From Acinetobacter piscicola (GTDB lineage: Bacteria > Pseudomonadota > Gammaproteobacteria > Pseudomonadales > Moraxellaceae), in assembly GCF_015218165.1 (NCBI RefSeq), contig NZ_CP048659.1:186001-250000 (forward strand): a DNA stretch of 64,000 nt, in the 5' to 3' direction. Below, in pieces: positions 36,060 to 45,431 of the stretch; within the stretch, counting starts at the first letter, position 1; each line of letters begins with the position of its first letter. The notes below the pieces were generated by a model. That model did no database searches, had not been told where the DNA came from, and saw only the letters and a list, made by a program, of their open reading frames with translations. The position numbers and the translations under genes are program-made.

Positions 36060-37166
36060 TTAAGCTGATTTTGCAGTGATTTGATGTTTTTGAGCCTCCT
36101 CTAATTCACGAACGAGAGGTAATACTTTTTCGCCAAAATATTCCACTTCTTCAATAAAATGTAAGAAACCTGAAAGCACAAGATCTACCCCCACACTTTT
36201 TAATTCCACAATACGTTCAGCAATTTGTTGTGGTGTGCCAATCAGATTGGTTTTAAAGCCATCATTGTATTGCACTAAATCTTCAAAAGTAGATTTTGCC
36301 CAGTTACCTTCACCTTCTTTAGAAGCTGCACCTGCTTCACGAGTTGCATCGCCAAAGGCATTGACTGCTTCAACATTGGCTTGATCAATGATGTCTTGTA
36401 GCACGGCTTGAGCTTCTTCTTCAGTATCACGGGCAATAATGAAGGCATTGACCCCAATTTTAACCTGATGGTTGTTTGCCTTTGCTTTTTCACGAATATC
36501 ATCAATCTGCTTTTTCAGCTCAGCAGGCGTATTGCCGTTGGTAAAGTACCAATCCGATACACGTGAAGCCATATCGCGTGCGGCACGAGAGCTACCACCT
36601 TGGAAGATTTCAATATGCGGCTTTTGAATGGGTTTTGGGCTGAGGGTATAATCTTGGAACTGATAATATTTACCCTCAAAACTATAATGATCTGTTGTCC
36701 AAATCCCTTTTAGTGTGCGAATAAACTCTTCTGAACGAACATAGCGTTCATCATGTTCAGGCCAAGGCTCACCAATAGCATCAAATTCACCTTTAAACCA
36801 ACCACTGACTACATTGATGGCAATACGCCCATTGGTTAAATGGTCAATGGTAGCTAATTGCTTGGCTGCCAGTGCTGGTTTCCAAGGACCTGGTAAAATT
36901 GCGGCAATCACTTTTAATTTGTCAGTTTTTGCCAAAATACCATGACTAAAGCTCACTGATTCATGTTGATTTTCTGCGTTATATCCTGCTGTAAAGCGAA
37001 TCTGAGTGAGTGCATATTCAAAGCCACTTTTTTCAGCGGCTTTTGCTAGACGCACATTATAGTCATAGCTCCAATCTGTACGCTGTTCGATTTGGCTCAC
37101 CACCAAACCACCACTCACATTCGGTACCCAATACGCAAATTTAATATTTTTATCGTGTTGTGACAT
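36060..37166 (-). CDS. sfnG: FMNH2-dependent dimethylsulfone monooxygenase
   Basis: A 368-residue bacterial-luciferase-fold (LLM) monooxygenase. The start IKFAYWVPNVSGGLVVSQIEQRTDW and the segment QIRFTAGYNAENQHESVSFSHGI are those of SfnG, which oxidises dimethyl sulfone to methanesulfinate with reduced FMN. The central IDHLTNGRIAINVVSGWFKGEF and the later IEIFQGGSSRAARDMA are conserved in the SfnG/SsuD group. The FMN reductase gene precedes it by 26 bases on the same strand, so the flavin supplier is cotranscribed. AAGGA precedes the ATG. Confidence 0.92.
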   Translation of the reverse strand: MSQHDKNIKFAYWVPNVSGGLVVSQIEQRTDWSYDYNVRLAKAAEKSGFEYALTQIRFTAGYNAENQHESVSFSHGILAKTDKLKVIAAILPGPWKPALAAKQLATIDHLTNGRIAINVVSGWFKGEFDAIGEPWPEHDERYVRSEEFIRTLKGIWTTDHYSFEGKYYQFQDYTLSPKPIQKPHIEIFQGGSSRAARDMASRVSDWYFTNGNTPAELKKQIDDIREKAKANNHQVKIGVNAFIIARDTEEEAQAVLQDIIDQANVEAVNAFGDATREAGAASKEGEGNWAKSTFEDLVQYNDGFKTNLIGTPQQIAERIVELKSVGVDLVLSGFLHFIEEVEYFGEKVLPLVRELEEAQKHQITAKSA

Positions 37167-37192
37167 TAGTTGATCCTTGGAATAATTAATAA

Positions 37193-37921
37193 TTAAGCCA
37201 CGTGTGTTTTTGGCTTTTTATGATGAATCCGTGCTTCTGCTGCATCTAAACTTGGTACAGCAGCGGAGGGTAAAACTTCTTCTTGCTCGATTTGTTTGTT
37301 AATGCCTAAGTTTTGTGACGCCTGTTGAGATTTTACTTTCACCACATCTGCACGTTTTCCTTTGGCAGGTGCCCACTCTAAAATGGGTAATGCACGTGCA
37401 ACGGCAAGCGTGATGCGATCGCGTAAAAATTCGCTGTGAATCGTATATTCAGGTGTGAAATCACGATCTGTTGCATAAACACCAATCGGTAGAGTTTGTG
37501 CTTGGAAGAAGCTGAACAATGGACGCAGTTGATGCTCAAGTACTAAAGCATGACGGTCTGAACCACCCGATGCAGCAAGCAATACAGGTACATCGACCAA
37601 TGCAGTTTGTTCAACAAAGTCAAAGAAATGTTTAAATAACCCAGTGAATGACGCACGGTAAACAGGGGTTCCAACAATCAGTGCATCGGCTGCTTCTACG
37701 GCTGCTAAATCTTCTTGTACACGTTGTGGGAGTTGATGACGGTAAATTGCACCACCTAAGAGTTGCCCAATTTCACTAAATTTAATGAAATGTACATGGA
37801 TGGGCGTGGCTTCACCTAATTCATCTAAAATGGCTTGGACTAAAGCTTCGGTTTTTGAAGGGTGATTTAAGCCACCTGATACAGCAACAATATTTAAGGG
37901 TTTCTGTTGAATAAATGACAT
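37193..37921 (-). CDS. msuE: NAD(P)H-dependent FMN reductase, MsuE type
   Basis: A 242-residue flavodoxin-like FMN reductase: phosphate loop AVSGGLNHPSKTEAL, then GTPVYRASFTGLFKHFFDFVE and PVLLAASGGSDRHALVLEHQLRPLF, as in MsuE and SsuE. It makes FMNH2 for the adjacent monooxygenase. The core ends near residue 185. A tail of about 55 residues (EWAPAKGKRADVVKVKSQQ...) follows, longer than E. coli SsuE (191). The tail is charged and probably disordered. Confidence 0.88.
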   Translation of the reverse strand: MSFIQQKPLNIVAVSGGLNHPSKTEALVQAILDELGEATPIHVHFIKFSEIGQLLGGAIYRHQLPQRVQEDLAAVEAADALIVGTPVYRASFTGLFKHFFDFVEQTALVDVPVLLAASGGSDRHALVLEHQLRPLFSFFQAQTLPIGVYATDRDFTPEYTIHSEFLRDRITLAVARALPILEWAPAKGKRADVVKVKSQQASQNLGINKQIEQEEVLPSAAVPSLDAAEARIHHKKPKTHVA

Positions 37922-38297
37922 GTCAATAACCTAAAAGCGTTTAATATCGGAATGACATTTATTAATCAACATTCAATATATTCTGTAAAATAAGCAAAAA
38001 CAGATTGGTTATCAGATTTTTGGATATATGCTAAAAATTTATTTTGAGGTTTATTTTTATTCTTTAACTGCTTGATATATTTATTTAGTTTTAAAATATA
38101 TAAGCAATTCTTTGCAAATGCTTAAATTTATATTTAAAAACGATAAAGAAATACAAAAAATGATAAATAACATAAAATGTGTAGGGATTTTATATTTAAA
38201 GCGACAAAATTATTAAAAATTCGTTATATTTAATTATCTTTAACAGCAATAGTACAGTTAGAATGAAAGACTGTGCTAGAGAGCTCTCACTTCGCTT
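37922..38297. other. 376-base AT-rich divergent promoter region
   Basis: No coding frame is supported here. The stretch is extremely AT-rich and lies between divergent genes (msuE leftward, response regulator rightward), so it must contain both promoters. I see several A/T tracts but no convincing palindromic operator or sigma-54 -24/-12 pair. Confidence 0.5.
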
Positions 38298-38948
38298 ATG
38301 AATATTTTAATCGTTGATGACCATCCACTGTTTCGCCATGCTTTAATTCAAGCGGTGCGTTATAGTTTACCCCAAGCTCAAATTCATGAAACTGCTGCAG
38401 TGAATGAATTTTATGAGCGTTTAGAGAATGGTCCTGAACCTGATTTAGTTCTGTTAGATTTAAATTTACCGGGTGCATCTGGGTTTTCTGCACTGGTGCA
38501 TGTCCGTGCACAATATCCTTCATTGCCCATCATTGTCGTTTCTGCGCATGAAGAAGCTTCGATTATCCAACGTGCCATTGCACATGGTGCAATGGGTTAC
38601 ATTCCAAAATCAGCGCATCCAAGCCATATTGGTGAAGCGATTCGACAGGTGTTAGAAGGGGACATTTGGTTACCTCCAAATTTACCTGCAAATATGAGTT
38701 TTGATCCACGTGCAGCAGATGAGGCTGCCTTGGCTGAACGCATTCAATCTTTGACGCCGCAACAATTCCGTGTGTTGATGATGGTGGCAGAAGGTTTGCT
38801 GAATAAACAAATTGCTTATGAACTTGAAGTGTCTGAAGCGACAATTAAAGCGCATGTCACTGCAATTTTCCGTAAATTGGGCGTGCAAAATCGTACCCAA
38901 GCGGTATTGGCGATCAGTGCACTGAATATTGAAGAGAAAAAAGTGTAA
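38298..38948 (+). CDS. NarL/LuxR-family response regulator
   Basis: A 216-residue regulator. The receiver domain has acidic residues D7/D8 (IVDDHP), the phosphoacceptor D54 (LLDLNLPG) and a late lysine in GYIPKSAHP. The C-terminal LuxR helix-turn-helix is LTPQQFRVLMMVAEGLLNKQIAYELEVSEATIKAHVTAIFRKLGV. No histidine kinase is encoded nearby, so it is an orphan in this window. The target genes are unknown. It is monocistronic, with a terminator after it. Confidence 0.9.
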   Translation: MNILIVDDHPLFRHALIQAVRYSLPQAQIHETAAVNEFYERLENGPEPDLVLLDLNLPGASGFSALVHVRAQYPSLPIIVVSAHEEASIIQRAIAHGAMGYIPKSAHPSHIGEAIRQVLEGDIWLPPNLPANMSFDPRAADEAALAERIQSLTPQQFRVLMMVAEGLLNKQIAYELEVSEATIKAHVTAIFRKLGVQNRTQAVLAISALNIEEKKV

Positions 38949-38964
38949 TTTATTGTGATGTTAT

Positions 38965-38993
38965 AAAAATGGATGCTTTTAGCATCCATTTTT
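38965..38993. terminator. Bidirectional terminator
   Basis: A 13-bp perfect stem (38965-38977 with 38981-38993), A-rich on the left and T-rich on the right, between the convergent response regulator and SPOR genes. Confidence 0.93.
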
Positions 38994-39001
38994 ATTGAGC
39001 A

Positions 39002-39613
39002 TTAGCGTTTGACTACGATTGAGTCAATACCGCTATGTTGTAAGGTCTGCTGTGCAATCACTGCTGCATTTTGAGAATCATAAGGACCAGAAATTACACG
39101 GTACCATGTTTGACCACCTTCGGTTGCTTTAACGACATCTGCTGATAGACCATTTAAAATGATTTCAGCACGGCGCGCATCGGCACTGTCAGGGTCAGGG
39201 TAACTACGTACTTGTAAAATATATTCAGGTTGTACAGGTGCAGGTGCTTGTTCAGAGCTATCTAAACCAACATTCACTTCCTCACTACTGCTTGGTGTTT
39301 CAGGTGCTTCCACGATCACAGGCTGTGTACTTGTTTGAGTTTCAGGCACAGCTTGCTCTGGAATTGGTGTTACCTGTTGGTTGGGCAAGAGGTCATAAAA
39401 ACGGTAATCTTTATTGGTATCTTCTTGATAATGATCAGAAGTCACTTCATTACTACGTGTTTTTACAGGTGCCCACGGTTTCCAGAGCATCAGTGCGACA
39501 CCAAAACTGAGGATAATTAATATAACGACAAGCATCCCTAACCATTTTGGAATCAATGGTTTTTTAGGTTTATTAGGTCGTTCAGACACGCCGCGTTGCG
39601 TTTTTCCAAACAC
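39002..39613 (-). CDS. SPOR-domain protein (septal peptidoglycan-binding)
   Basis: A 203-residue membrane protein. One transmembrane helix (about 24-45, WLGMLVVILIILSFGVALML) follows a short basic cytoplasmic tail. A long Pro/Glu/Thr-rich linker leads to a C-terminal SPOR domain (YILQVRSYPDPDSADARRAEI ... WYRVISGPYDSQNAAVIAQQ). SPOR domains bind denuded glycan at division sites. The start is a GTG at 39613 with AGAGGA seven bases upstream. argS lies upstream on the same strand, an arrangement I know for ftsN-like genes, so it may be an FtsN-type division protein. Confidence 0.85.
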   Translation of the reverse strand: MFGKTQRGVSERPNKPKKPLIPKWLGMLVVILIILSFGVALMLWKPWAPVKTRSNEVTSDHYQEDTNKDYRFYDLLPNQQVTPIPEQAVPETQTSTQPVIVEAPETPSSSEEVNVGLDSSEQAPAPVQPEYILQVRSYPDPDSADARRAEIILNGLSADVVKATEGGQTWYRVISGPYDSQNAAVIAQQTLQHSGIDSIVVKR

Positions 39614-39717
39614 GTGGAATTCCTCTTACTCAATAACAACGTTATATTTGACAACGTCTTTGAGTACCGACACGGTGGACGATACTCAATAGATTTCTAC
39701 AGTATTTTAGCGATACC

Positions 39718-41508
39718 TTACATTGCCTCTGGTGCAGAAACACCGAGTAACTCTAGTCCATTATAGATGACTTGTTGAACATTTTTTGACAATAATAAAC
39801 GAGCTTGTGTTAACTCGGCATCATCACCTAAAACTTTATGTTCGTTGTACCAACCATGGAATAAAGACGCTAATTCTTTTAAATAATTCCCCACTTGATG
39901 TGGTTCATAATTGTTCGCAGCACGAATCAAAATTTCAGGATAAGCTGCAAGTTTTGCAAGAATTTCTGTTTCTGCATCTAAGTCTAATTTTGCAGCAAAT
40001 TGGCGTGCATTTACTGTATCAAAATTGATACCCGCTGCAGCCGCTTTTTCAAGCATACGGCAAATACGCGCATGTGCATATTGGATGTAATACACCGCAT
40101 TGTCTTTACTTTGTGACACAGCAAGATCTAAGTCAAAATCAATGTGTTGTTCAGATTTACGCATTACATAGTAGAAACGTGCAGCATCATTGCCCACTTC
40201 TTTACGTAAGTCACGCAAAGTCACGAACTGACCTGAACGAGATGACATTTGTATCATCTCACCGCCACGCCATAAGCTCACAAATTGAACAAGTAATACG
40301 GTAAGTTTTTTCGAGTCATAGCCCATCGCATCAATTGCCGCTTTGACACGTGCAATATAACCGTGGTGATCTGAACCCCAAATATCGATAATATCGGTAT
40401 AACCACGTTGTAATTTGTTCAAGTGATATGCGATGTCAGAGGCAAAATATGTGGTTTGACCATTGCGACGTTTGACGACACGGTCTTTTTCATCACCAAA
40501 TTCAGTCGATTTAAACCAAATGTTGCCATCTTTTTCGTAAAGGAAGCCACGTTGGTCTAAAGTTTGTAATGCTTCATCAATTTTTTCAGTCAATGATGCT
40601 TCGCTGAACCATTTGTCAAAGGTCACACCAAATTCACCAAGGTCATCCTTAATGTCATCTAAAATGGCATGTAAAGCCGCTTGATGGAAAACACGATAGC
40701 CTTCGCCAATTAAGTTTTGCGAGTTATGAATTAAACCATCAATGTGTTTTTCTTTATCACCTGAAAGTACAACTTTGTTGCCATCAGCATCAAGTTCTGC
40801 TGCATATTGAACATCTTCAGGGACATCTTTGTATACCTCAGCGACAGGGCGAACGTACGCTTCACCATCTTTGTCGATAATGCTTTGCGCGATTTCTTTT
40901 ACATAGTCGCCTTGGTAGGCATTTTTAGGGAAAACTAAAGTTTGACCTGTTAGCTCTAAATAACGCAAATAAGTTGAGGTTGCCAAAATGTCCATTTGAC
41001 GACCTGCATCGTTGACATAATATTCACGGTCAACTTTTGCACCTGTTGCTTCAAGTAAGTTTGCAACGGTCATCCCATAAGCTGCACCGCGACCATGACC
41101 AACGTGAAGGCTTGAGGTTGGGTTTGCAGACACAAATTCAACTTGGATTTTCTTTGCTGCATTGGCTTGGGTTTTACCAAACTGATCTTTTTGTGCTTCG
41201 ATACGATCAAGCACTGCAAAACGTTGGTCTGCATTTAAAAAGAAGTTAATAAAACCAGGACCTGCGATTTCAGCTTTACTAATATCTGCAACTTCTGGCA
41301 AATTTGCCAAGATTTTTTCTGCAAGATCACGAGGCTTCATACCTGCAACTTTCGCACCCATCATGGCAATATTTGACGCAAAATCCCCATGGCTTCGGTC
41401 TTTGGTTCGCGTTAAAACGCTGGTGTTGTTCCAGTCAGATGGAAGGGTCCCTTCAGCTTGTAGGGATTGCACTGCATGATCAAGAGCTGCTTGTATTGCC
41501 GTATTCAT
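39718..41508 (-). CDS. argS: Arginyl-tRNA synthetase
   Basis: A class I synthetase of 596 residues from the ATG at 41508 (MNTAIQAALDH). A longer frame to 41649 encodes an unrelated cysteine-rich leader and is rejected. The N-terminal additional domain begins there. The HIGH motif is HVGHGRGAAYG in SANPTSSLHVGHG, the tRNA-binding DALR domain occupies the C-terminus, and the KMSKS motif is degenerate (MSSRSGQFVTLRD), as usual in ArgS. Upstream of the ATG the ribosome site is weak. The SPOR gene follows. Confidence 0.95.
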   Translation of the reverse strand: MNTAIQAALDHAVQSLQAEGTLPSDWNNTSVLTRTKDRSHGDFASNIAMMGAKVAGMKPRDLAEKILANLPEVADISKAEIAGPGFINFFLNADQRFAVLDRIEAQKDQFGKTQANAAKKIQVEFVSANPTSSLHVGHGRGAAYGMTVANLLEATGAKVDREYYVNDAGRQMDILATSTYLRYLELTGQTLVFPKNAYQGDYVKEIAQSIIDKDGEAYVRPVAEVYKDVPEDVQYAAELDADGNKVVLSGDKEKHIDGLIHNSQNLIGEGYRVFHQAALHAILDDIKDDLGEFGVTFDKWFSEASLTEKIDEALQTLDQRGFLYEKDGNIWFKSTEFGDEKDRVVKRRNGQTTYFASDIAYHLNKLQRGYTDIIDIWGSDHHGYIARVKAAIDAMGYDSKKLTVLLVQFVSLWRGGEMIQMSSRSGQFVTLRDLRKEVGNDAARFYYVMRKSEQHIDFDLDLAVSQSKDNAVYYIQYAHARICRMLEKAAAAGINFDTVNARQFAAKLDLDAETEILAKLAAYPEILIRAANNYEPHQVGNYLKELASLFHGWYNEHKVLGDDAELTQARLLLSKNVQQVIYNGLELLGVSAPEAM

Positions 41509-41686
41509 AATCGATCGAGAAATAAATGTCGCAGAAAAACAGCAAATATAGCAAATTTCCATGCTTTTAGGTAAAACCATTTGTATGCAAAGTACAAAAG
41601 AAGACAAATACGTTTGTTTAATTTTTGATAAATACTGAAAAAGATTCAAAATCTTAATACTTTCAATTATTGTATGTGGTTTATAT

Positions 41687-41989
41687 GTGTCAAAAGCGCG
41701 TTGTATGAATCAGAAAAAAGCCATGATTATTGGTAATATTCCGAAGTTACCTGCCAAATATGCTCCTTGGATTTTACCTTTATTATTATCAGGACTGATG
41801 AGTGGTATCATTTCGTTTATAAATACTGTCAAGAACTTGGGCTGGATCGAAAATTTATTCTCTATTTTCTTTTCTGCTTGGATGATGTCATGGATGTTTG
41901 CTTATCCTATCGTGTTGATCATATTGCCAATTGTAAGAAAACTAACCAGTTTATTTGTCGACATGTCACCAAATCAACCGCATAAATAA
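41687..41989 (+). CDS. DUF2798-family small membrane protein
   Basis: A protein of up to 100 residues with two transmembrane helices: LLLSGLMSGIISFINTV and AWMMSWMFAYPIVLIILPIV, the pattern of DUF2798. The start could be GTG at 41687 or ATG at 41705; the longer form adds six residues. The family function is not known. It stands alone between argS (divergent) and malic enzyme. Confidence 0.72.
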   Translation: MSKARCMNQKKAMIIGNIPKLPAKYAPWILPLLLSGLMSGIISFINTVKNLGWIENLFSIFFSAWMMSWMFAYPIVLIILPIVRKLTSLFVDMSPNQPHK

Positions 41990-42163
41990 GCTGATCTGTT
42001 GTTTTTAAAGCTGTATTACATGTCTAAATCTATCTCATATCACTATCAATTTAAGAAATACCCTAAATCGTAAAAAAAGGACTAATCTATAGCCCGAGAT
42101 AGATGAAACTCGAGTGTTTGTTATCTGGATTTTCATCTAAATCTAAACATAATGAGATGGGAC

Positions 42164-43864
42164 ATGACCACAGAAAACTTGCAAGTAAAGAAACCGTTAT
42201 ATACCCCTTATGCAGGGAACACTCTCCTTGAGCTTCCGCTTTTAAATAAAGGCTCGGCCTTTACGGAAGAAGAGCGTAGCCAATTTAATTTATATGGCTT
42301 GATTCCACATGTGATCGAAACCATCGAAGAACAAAGTCAACGCTCATATCAACAATATTGCGACTTTAATGACGCTATCAATAAACATATTTATCTTAGA
42401 AATATTCAAGACACCAATGAAACCTTGTTTTATCACCTGATTGAAAATCATCTCAGTGAAATGATGCCAATCATCTACACACCAACCGTTGGTGAAGCAT
42501 GTCAGCGTTTCTCGGATATTTATCGCCGTCATCGTGGGACATTTATTTCCTACCCAGACCGTGAACATATCGATGATATTTTGCATAATGTGAATAAGAA
42601 AAATGTCAAAGTAATTGTCATTACCGATGGTGAACGTATTTTGGGATTAGGCGATCAGGGCATTGGTGGCATGGGTATCCCAATCGGAAAATTATCGCTC
42701 TATACCGCATGTGGTGGCATCAGTCCTGCATATACATTACCGATTACTTTAGACGTGGGGACGAACAATCAACAATTGTTAAATGATCCAATTTATCTCG
42801 GTTGGAATCAGCCTCGAATCAGCGGCGAAGAATATTATCATTTTGTTGATGATGTGATTGCGGCGATCAAGCGTCGTTGGCCAAAAGCATTAATTCAATT
42901 TGAAGACTTTGCACAAAAAAATGCGATGCCTTTACTGGAAAAATATCGGAATCAAATTTGCTGTTTTAATGATGATATTCAAGGGACAGCAGCAGTGTCA
43001 GTAGGCAGTCTCATTGCTGCAAGTCGTGCGGCAGGCAAACAACTGAAAGACCAAAAAGTGGCATTTTTAGGTGCAGGTTCAGCAGGTTGTGGTATTGCAG
43101 AACAAATTGTTGCACAAATGGTGGCAGAAGGTCTGACCGATACTGAAGCACGTGCACGTGTCTTTATGGTCGACCGTTTTGGTTTAATCACTGAAAATCA
43201 GCCGAACCTGTTAGATTTCCAACGTAAATTGGCACAAAAGCCTGAGGAAGTCGCGCATTGGGGCAATGCAGAAGAAGTCATTTCATTACTTGATGTAGTT
43301 AAAAATGCTAAACCAACGGTTCTTATTGGGGTGTCGGGACAACCAGGATTATTCACGGAAGAAATTATCCGAACTTTAGCTGCCAATTGCGAGCATCCGA
43401 TTGTTTTACCATTATCAAACCCGACCTCTCGTGTAGAGGCTGTGCCTGCTGATATTATCGAATGGACAGAAGGGCGAGCTTTAATCGCAACAGGTAGTCC
43501 ATTTGCACCTGTGAATTATCAAGGTCAAATCTTTAATATTTCACAATGTAATAACTCATACATTTTCCCTGGTATAGGGCTGGGCGTTGTTGCAGTACAA
43601 GCAACACGTGTCACAGATAATATGTTAATGGCTTCAAGTAATGCTTTGGCAGATTGTTCACCAAAATTACAAGATATTCATGCTGACTTATTGCCTGATT
43701 TGAACGAGCTACAAAAAGTTTCTAAGATCATTGCTTTTAAAGTAGCAAAAGCAGCGATCGAAGATGGTGTTGCACCTGCGATTAGTGATGAGCAATTACA
43801 AGAAAATATTGAAGCAAACTTTTGGAAACCTGAGTATCGTCGTTATAAACGTATACCATTTTAA
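42164..43864 (+). CDS. NAD-dependent malic enzyme (oxaloacetate-decarboxylating)
   Basis: A 566-residue large-type malic enzyme that converts malate to pyruvate, CO2 and NADH. The N-terminal domain has [19 protein letters not shown], then the catalytic [25 protein letters not shown], metal site FEDFAQKNA and [14 protein letters not shown], and the Rossmann motif [14 protein letters not shown]. Length and motifs match E. coli MaeA (SfcA), not the phosphotransacetylase fusion MaeB. An ATG at 42152 is four codons upstream, but GGGA precedes 42164 better. Confidence 0.94.
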   Translation: MTTENLQVKKPLYTPYAGNTLLELPLLNKGSAFTEEERSQFNLYGLIPHVIETIEEQSQRSYQQYCDFNDAINKHIYLRNIQDTNETLFYHLIENHLSEMMPIIYTPTVGEACQRFSDIYRRHRGTFISYPDREHIDDILHNVNKKNVKVIVITDGERILGLGDQGIGGMGIPIGKLSLYTACGGISPAYTLPITLDVGTNNQQLLNDPIYLGWNQPRISGEEYYHFVDDVIAAIKRRWPKALIQFEDFAQKNAMPLLEKYRNQICCFNDDIQGTAAVSVGSLIAASRAAGKQLKDQKVAFLGAGSAGCGIAEQIVAQMVAEGLTDTEARARVFMVDRFGLITENQPNLLDFQRKLAQKPEEVAHWGNAEEVISLLDVVKNAKPTVLIGVSGQPGLFTEEIIRTLAANCEHPIVLPLSNPTSRVEAVPADIIEWTEGRALIATGSPFAPVNYQGQIFNISQCNNSYIFPGIGLGVVAVQATRVTDNMLMASSNALADCSPKLQDIHADLLPDLNELQKVSKIIAFKVAKAAIEDGVAPAISDEQLQENIEANFWKPEYRRYKRIPF

Positions 43865-43891
43865 GTTGAATTTATTGTCTATTCACATAAG

Positions 43892-43917
43892 ATGGAGTCT
43901 ACATAGACTCCATTTTT
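43892..43917 (+). terminator. Terminator of the malic enzyme gene
   Basis: A 9-bp perfect stem (43892-43900 with 43905-43913), ACAT loop and a T run. Confidence 0.92.
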
Positions 43918-43950
43918 ATATTTAAAATGCGTATAGCAAGCGATGTATAT

Positions 43951-44484
43951 ATGAGAAAAATAGTTTTAGCACTTGCCGTATGTTTGTCAGTTTCAAGCGT
44001 GTATGCACAAGAAAATATATGCGAAACACAGTGGCAAACTGAACAGAAAAAAACCATTCAAATCAAAAAGCTCAAACGTCAACATTGTGCTTTGATTTGG
44101 GAGGATGCCAAAGTCAGTGCGTTACTAAAAAAGATGGGGCTAAACCACAATAATGATCAATGGATGGCAACCGATGAGTGTGATGTGATCCAAGCGGGGC
44201 AGCAAAAATACACCTTGTATCAAGCTTATTATAAAAATGACTTGAGTAATTTGTACGTGCTTCGCGATTCAAACAATAATCTGTATGGATTTTTTAGAGA
44301 TTTAGGCAAATATTCATTTGTAGAAGATAAATTTATTCCAACCCAAACAGCCAATCGACACGGCGTTGATTTGAAATGTGCAGCGTTAGGGAATAATTCA
44401 AAATTGCCGTATATTTTGATCCAAAATATTTTTCAACGAGGCATAGATTTAACACATTATTCTTTTGACGATAACAGTAAATAA
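43951..44484 (+). CDS. Hypothetical exported protein
   Basis: A 177-residue precursor from the ATG at 43951 (MRKIVLALAVCLSVSSVYA). An in-frame ATG at 43927 would precede the signal peptide by eight codons. The mature part has four cysteines (NICETQW, RQHCALIW, TDECDVIQ, LKCAALG) that could form two disulfides. No family was recognised. It is the first of three consecutive small exported-protein genes with short gaps, which look like an operon. Confidence 0.7.
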   Translation: MRKIVLALAVCLSVSSVYAQENICETQWQTEQKKTIQIKKLKRQHCALIWEDAKVSALLKKMGLNHNNDQWMATDECDVIQAGQQKYTLYQAYYKNDLSNLYVLRDSNNNLYGFFRDLGKYSFVEDKFIPTQTANRHGVDLKCAALGNNSKLPYILIQNIFQRGIDLTHYSFDDNSK

Positions 44485-44508
44485 ATATAGACGCAGATTT
44501 AAAAAGAC

Positions 44509-44958
44509 ATGAAAAAATATTTAGTTGTGGTTTTACTGTTAAGTAGCGCACAGGTCTTTGCAGATAATATTTCGTGTGTGCAAAGTAGTCGTGACTTGAT
44601 TTCTGAATTGTATCGGGATTATCCACCGCACTCAGACAAAGATATTGCAGGCGAGCCTCGACAGATTTTGCGTCATTATTTTGATGCCAATATGGTGCAA
44701 CTTTTATTGCGTGAGCAAAAGTGTGCGGCAAAAATACAGGGTCAATGTCATTTAGATTTTAACATTTTGAGTAATGCACAGGATGTAGCTGATGATATTT
44801 CTATTCGTGTTTTGGACGCGACAGAGCATCGTGCACTACTTAAAGTTGGCGAACAATTCATTGATTTCAAAATGCGTATGGAGCAAAACTGTATGCGAAT
44901 TCAGGACATTGAATATGAAGAAGCCGACAGTCTAAAACAAAGATTGAGTGGGAAATGA
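44509..44958 (+). CDS. Hypothetical exported protein
   Basis: A 149-residue precursor with signal peptide (MKKYLVVVLLLSSAQVFA). The mature protein has cysteines in NISCVQSS, QKCAAKI, GQCHLDF and QNCMRIQ, and a domain resembling small periplasmic proteins with a cystatin/NTF2-like topology (ALLKVGEQFIDFKMRMEQNC), but I cannot name the family. It begins 24 bases after the previous gene and its stop codon overlaps the ATG of the next (ATGA), so the three are probably coupled. Confidence 0.7.
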   Translation: MKKYLVVVLLLSSAQVFADNISCVQSSRDLISELYRDYPPHSDKDIAGEPRQILRHYFDANMVQLLLREQKCAAKIQGQCHLDFNILSNAQDVADDISIRVLDATEHRALLKVGEQFIDFKMRMEQNCMRIQDIEYEEADSLKQRLSGK

Positions 44959-45379
44959 AAAAATTTAATAAAATTAGTATTGTCATTCTTGTGTTGATGG
45001 GGGTGACAGCATGTCATGACCCATCACAAAAATAGGCGATGATCAAGCTCAAATTACAGCTGCTGTTGAAGAAAAAGTAGAACAAATTAACCGTTCAGCA
45101 CAAACATCATCCCAAGAAGCATCTATGGATTCAAAAGAATTTTGTGAAACGATGAATGTGGAAACATGGTTTGGATTTGATGAAAACTCGCCAGAGCCGA
45201 TGTGTCATACAGTGAAATTTTATAAACTGAAACCTGACCAATGTGATATTTCTAAGCAGGCGTTTGGTTTGGGAAATGATGCAATTTATATTGAAGAAGC
45301 TTCCTTACGTATTTTTGCATATTCAACGGAGCAACAATGTATTGACGCATTGGAAGTACGAAATTCCAATGCACCTTAA
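44955..45379 (+). pseudogene. Lipoprotein gene with a frameshift in a poly-A run
   Basis: The ATG at 44955 overlaps the previous stop codon and opens a lipoprotein signal (MKKFNKISIVILVLMGVTAC, cysteine 20). After 26 codons it hits a TAG at 45033. One more A in the five-A run 45028-45032 would restore a continuous frame (KKIGDDQAQITAAVEEKVEQ...) into the frame that holds the ATG at 45125 and stops at 45379. The repaired product would be about 141 residues, with cysteines in EFCETM, EPMCHTV, DQCDI and QQCIDAL. This is a one-base deletion, a sequencing error or a slippery switch. Function is unknown. Confidence 0.75.
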
Positions 45380-45431
45380 TGTTGATCTAGAAAATATTCT
45401 TCTCCGATAAGTCGAATATTGGCTTGCAAAA

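Noticed and set aside
41509..41649. N-terminal extension of ArgS
   Set aside because: The extra 47 residues are cysteine-rich and unlike ArgS; the ATG at 41508 gives the usual length.
44333..44731. 132-codon minus-strand frame across two exported-protein genes
   Set aside because: It spans a gene boundary on the other strand and lacks a start site; the plus-strand genes have signal peptides.
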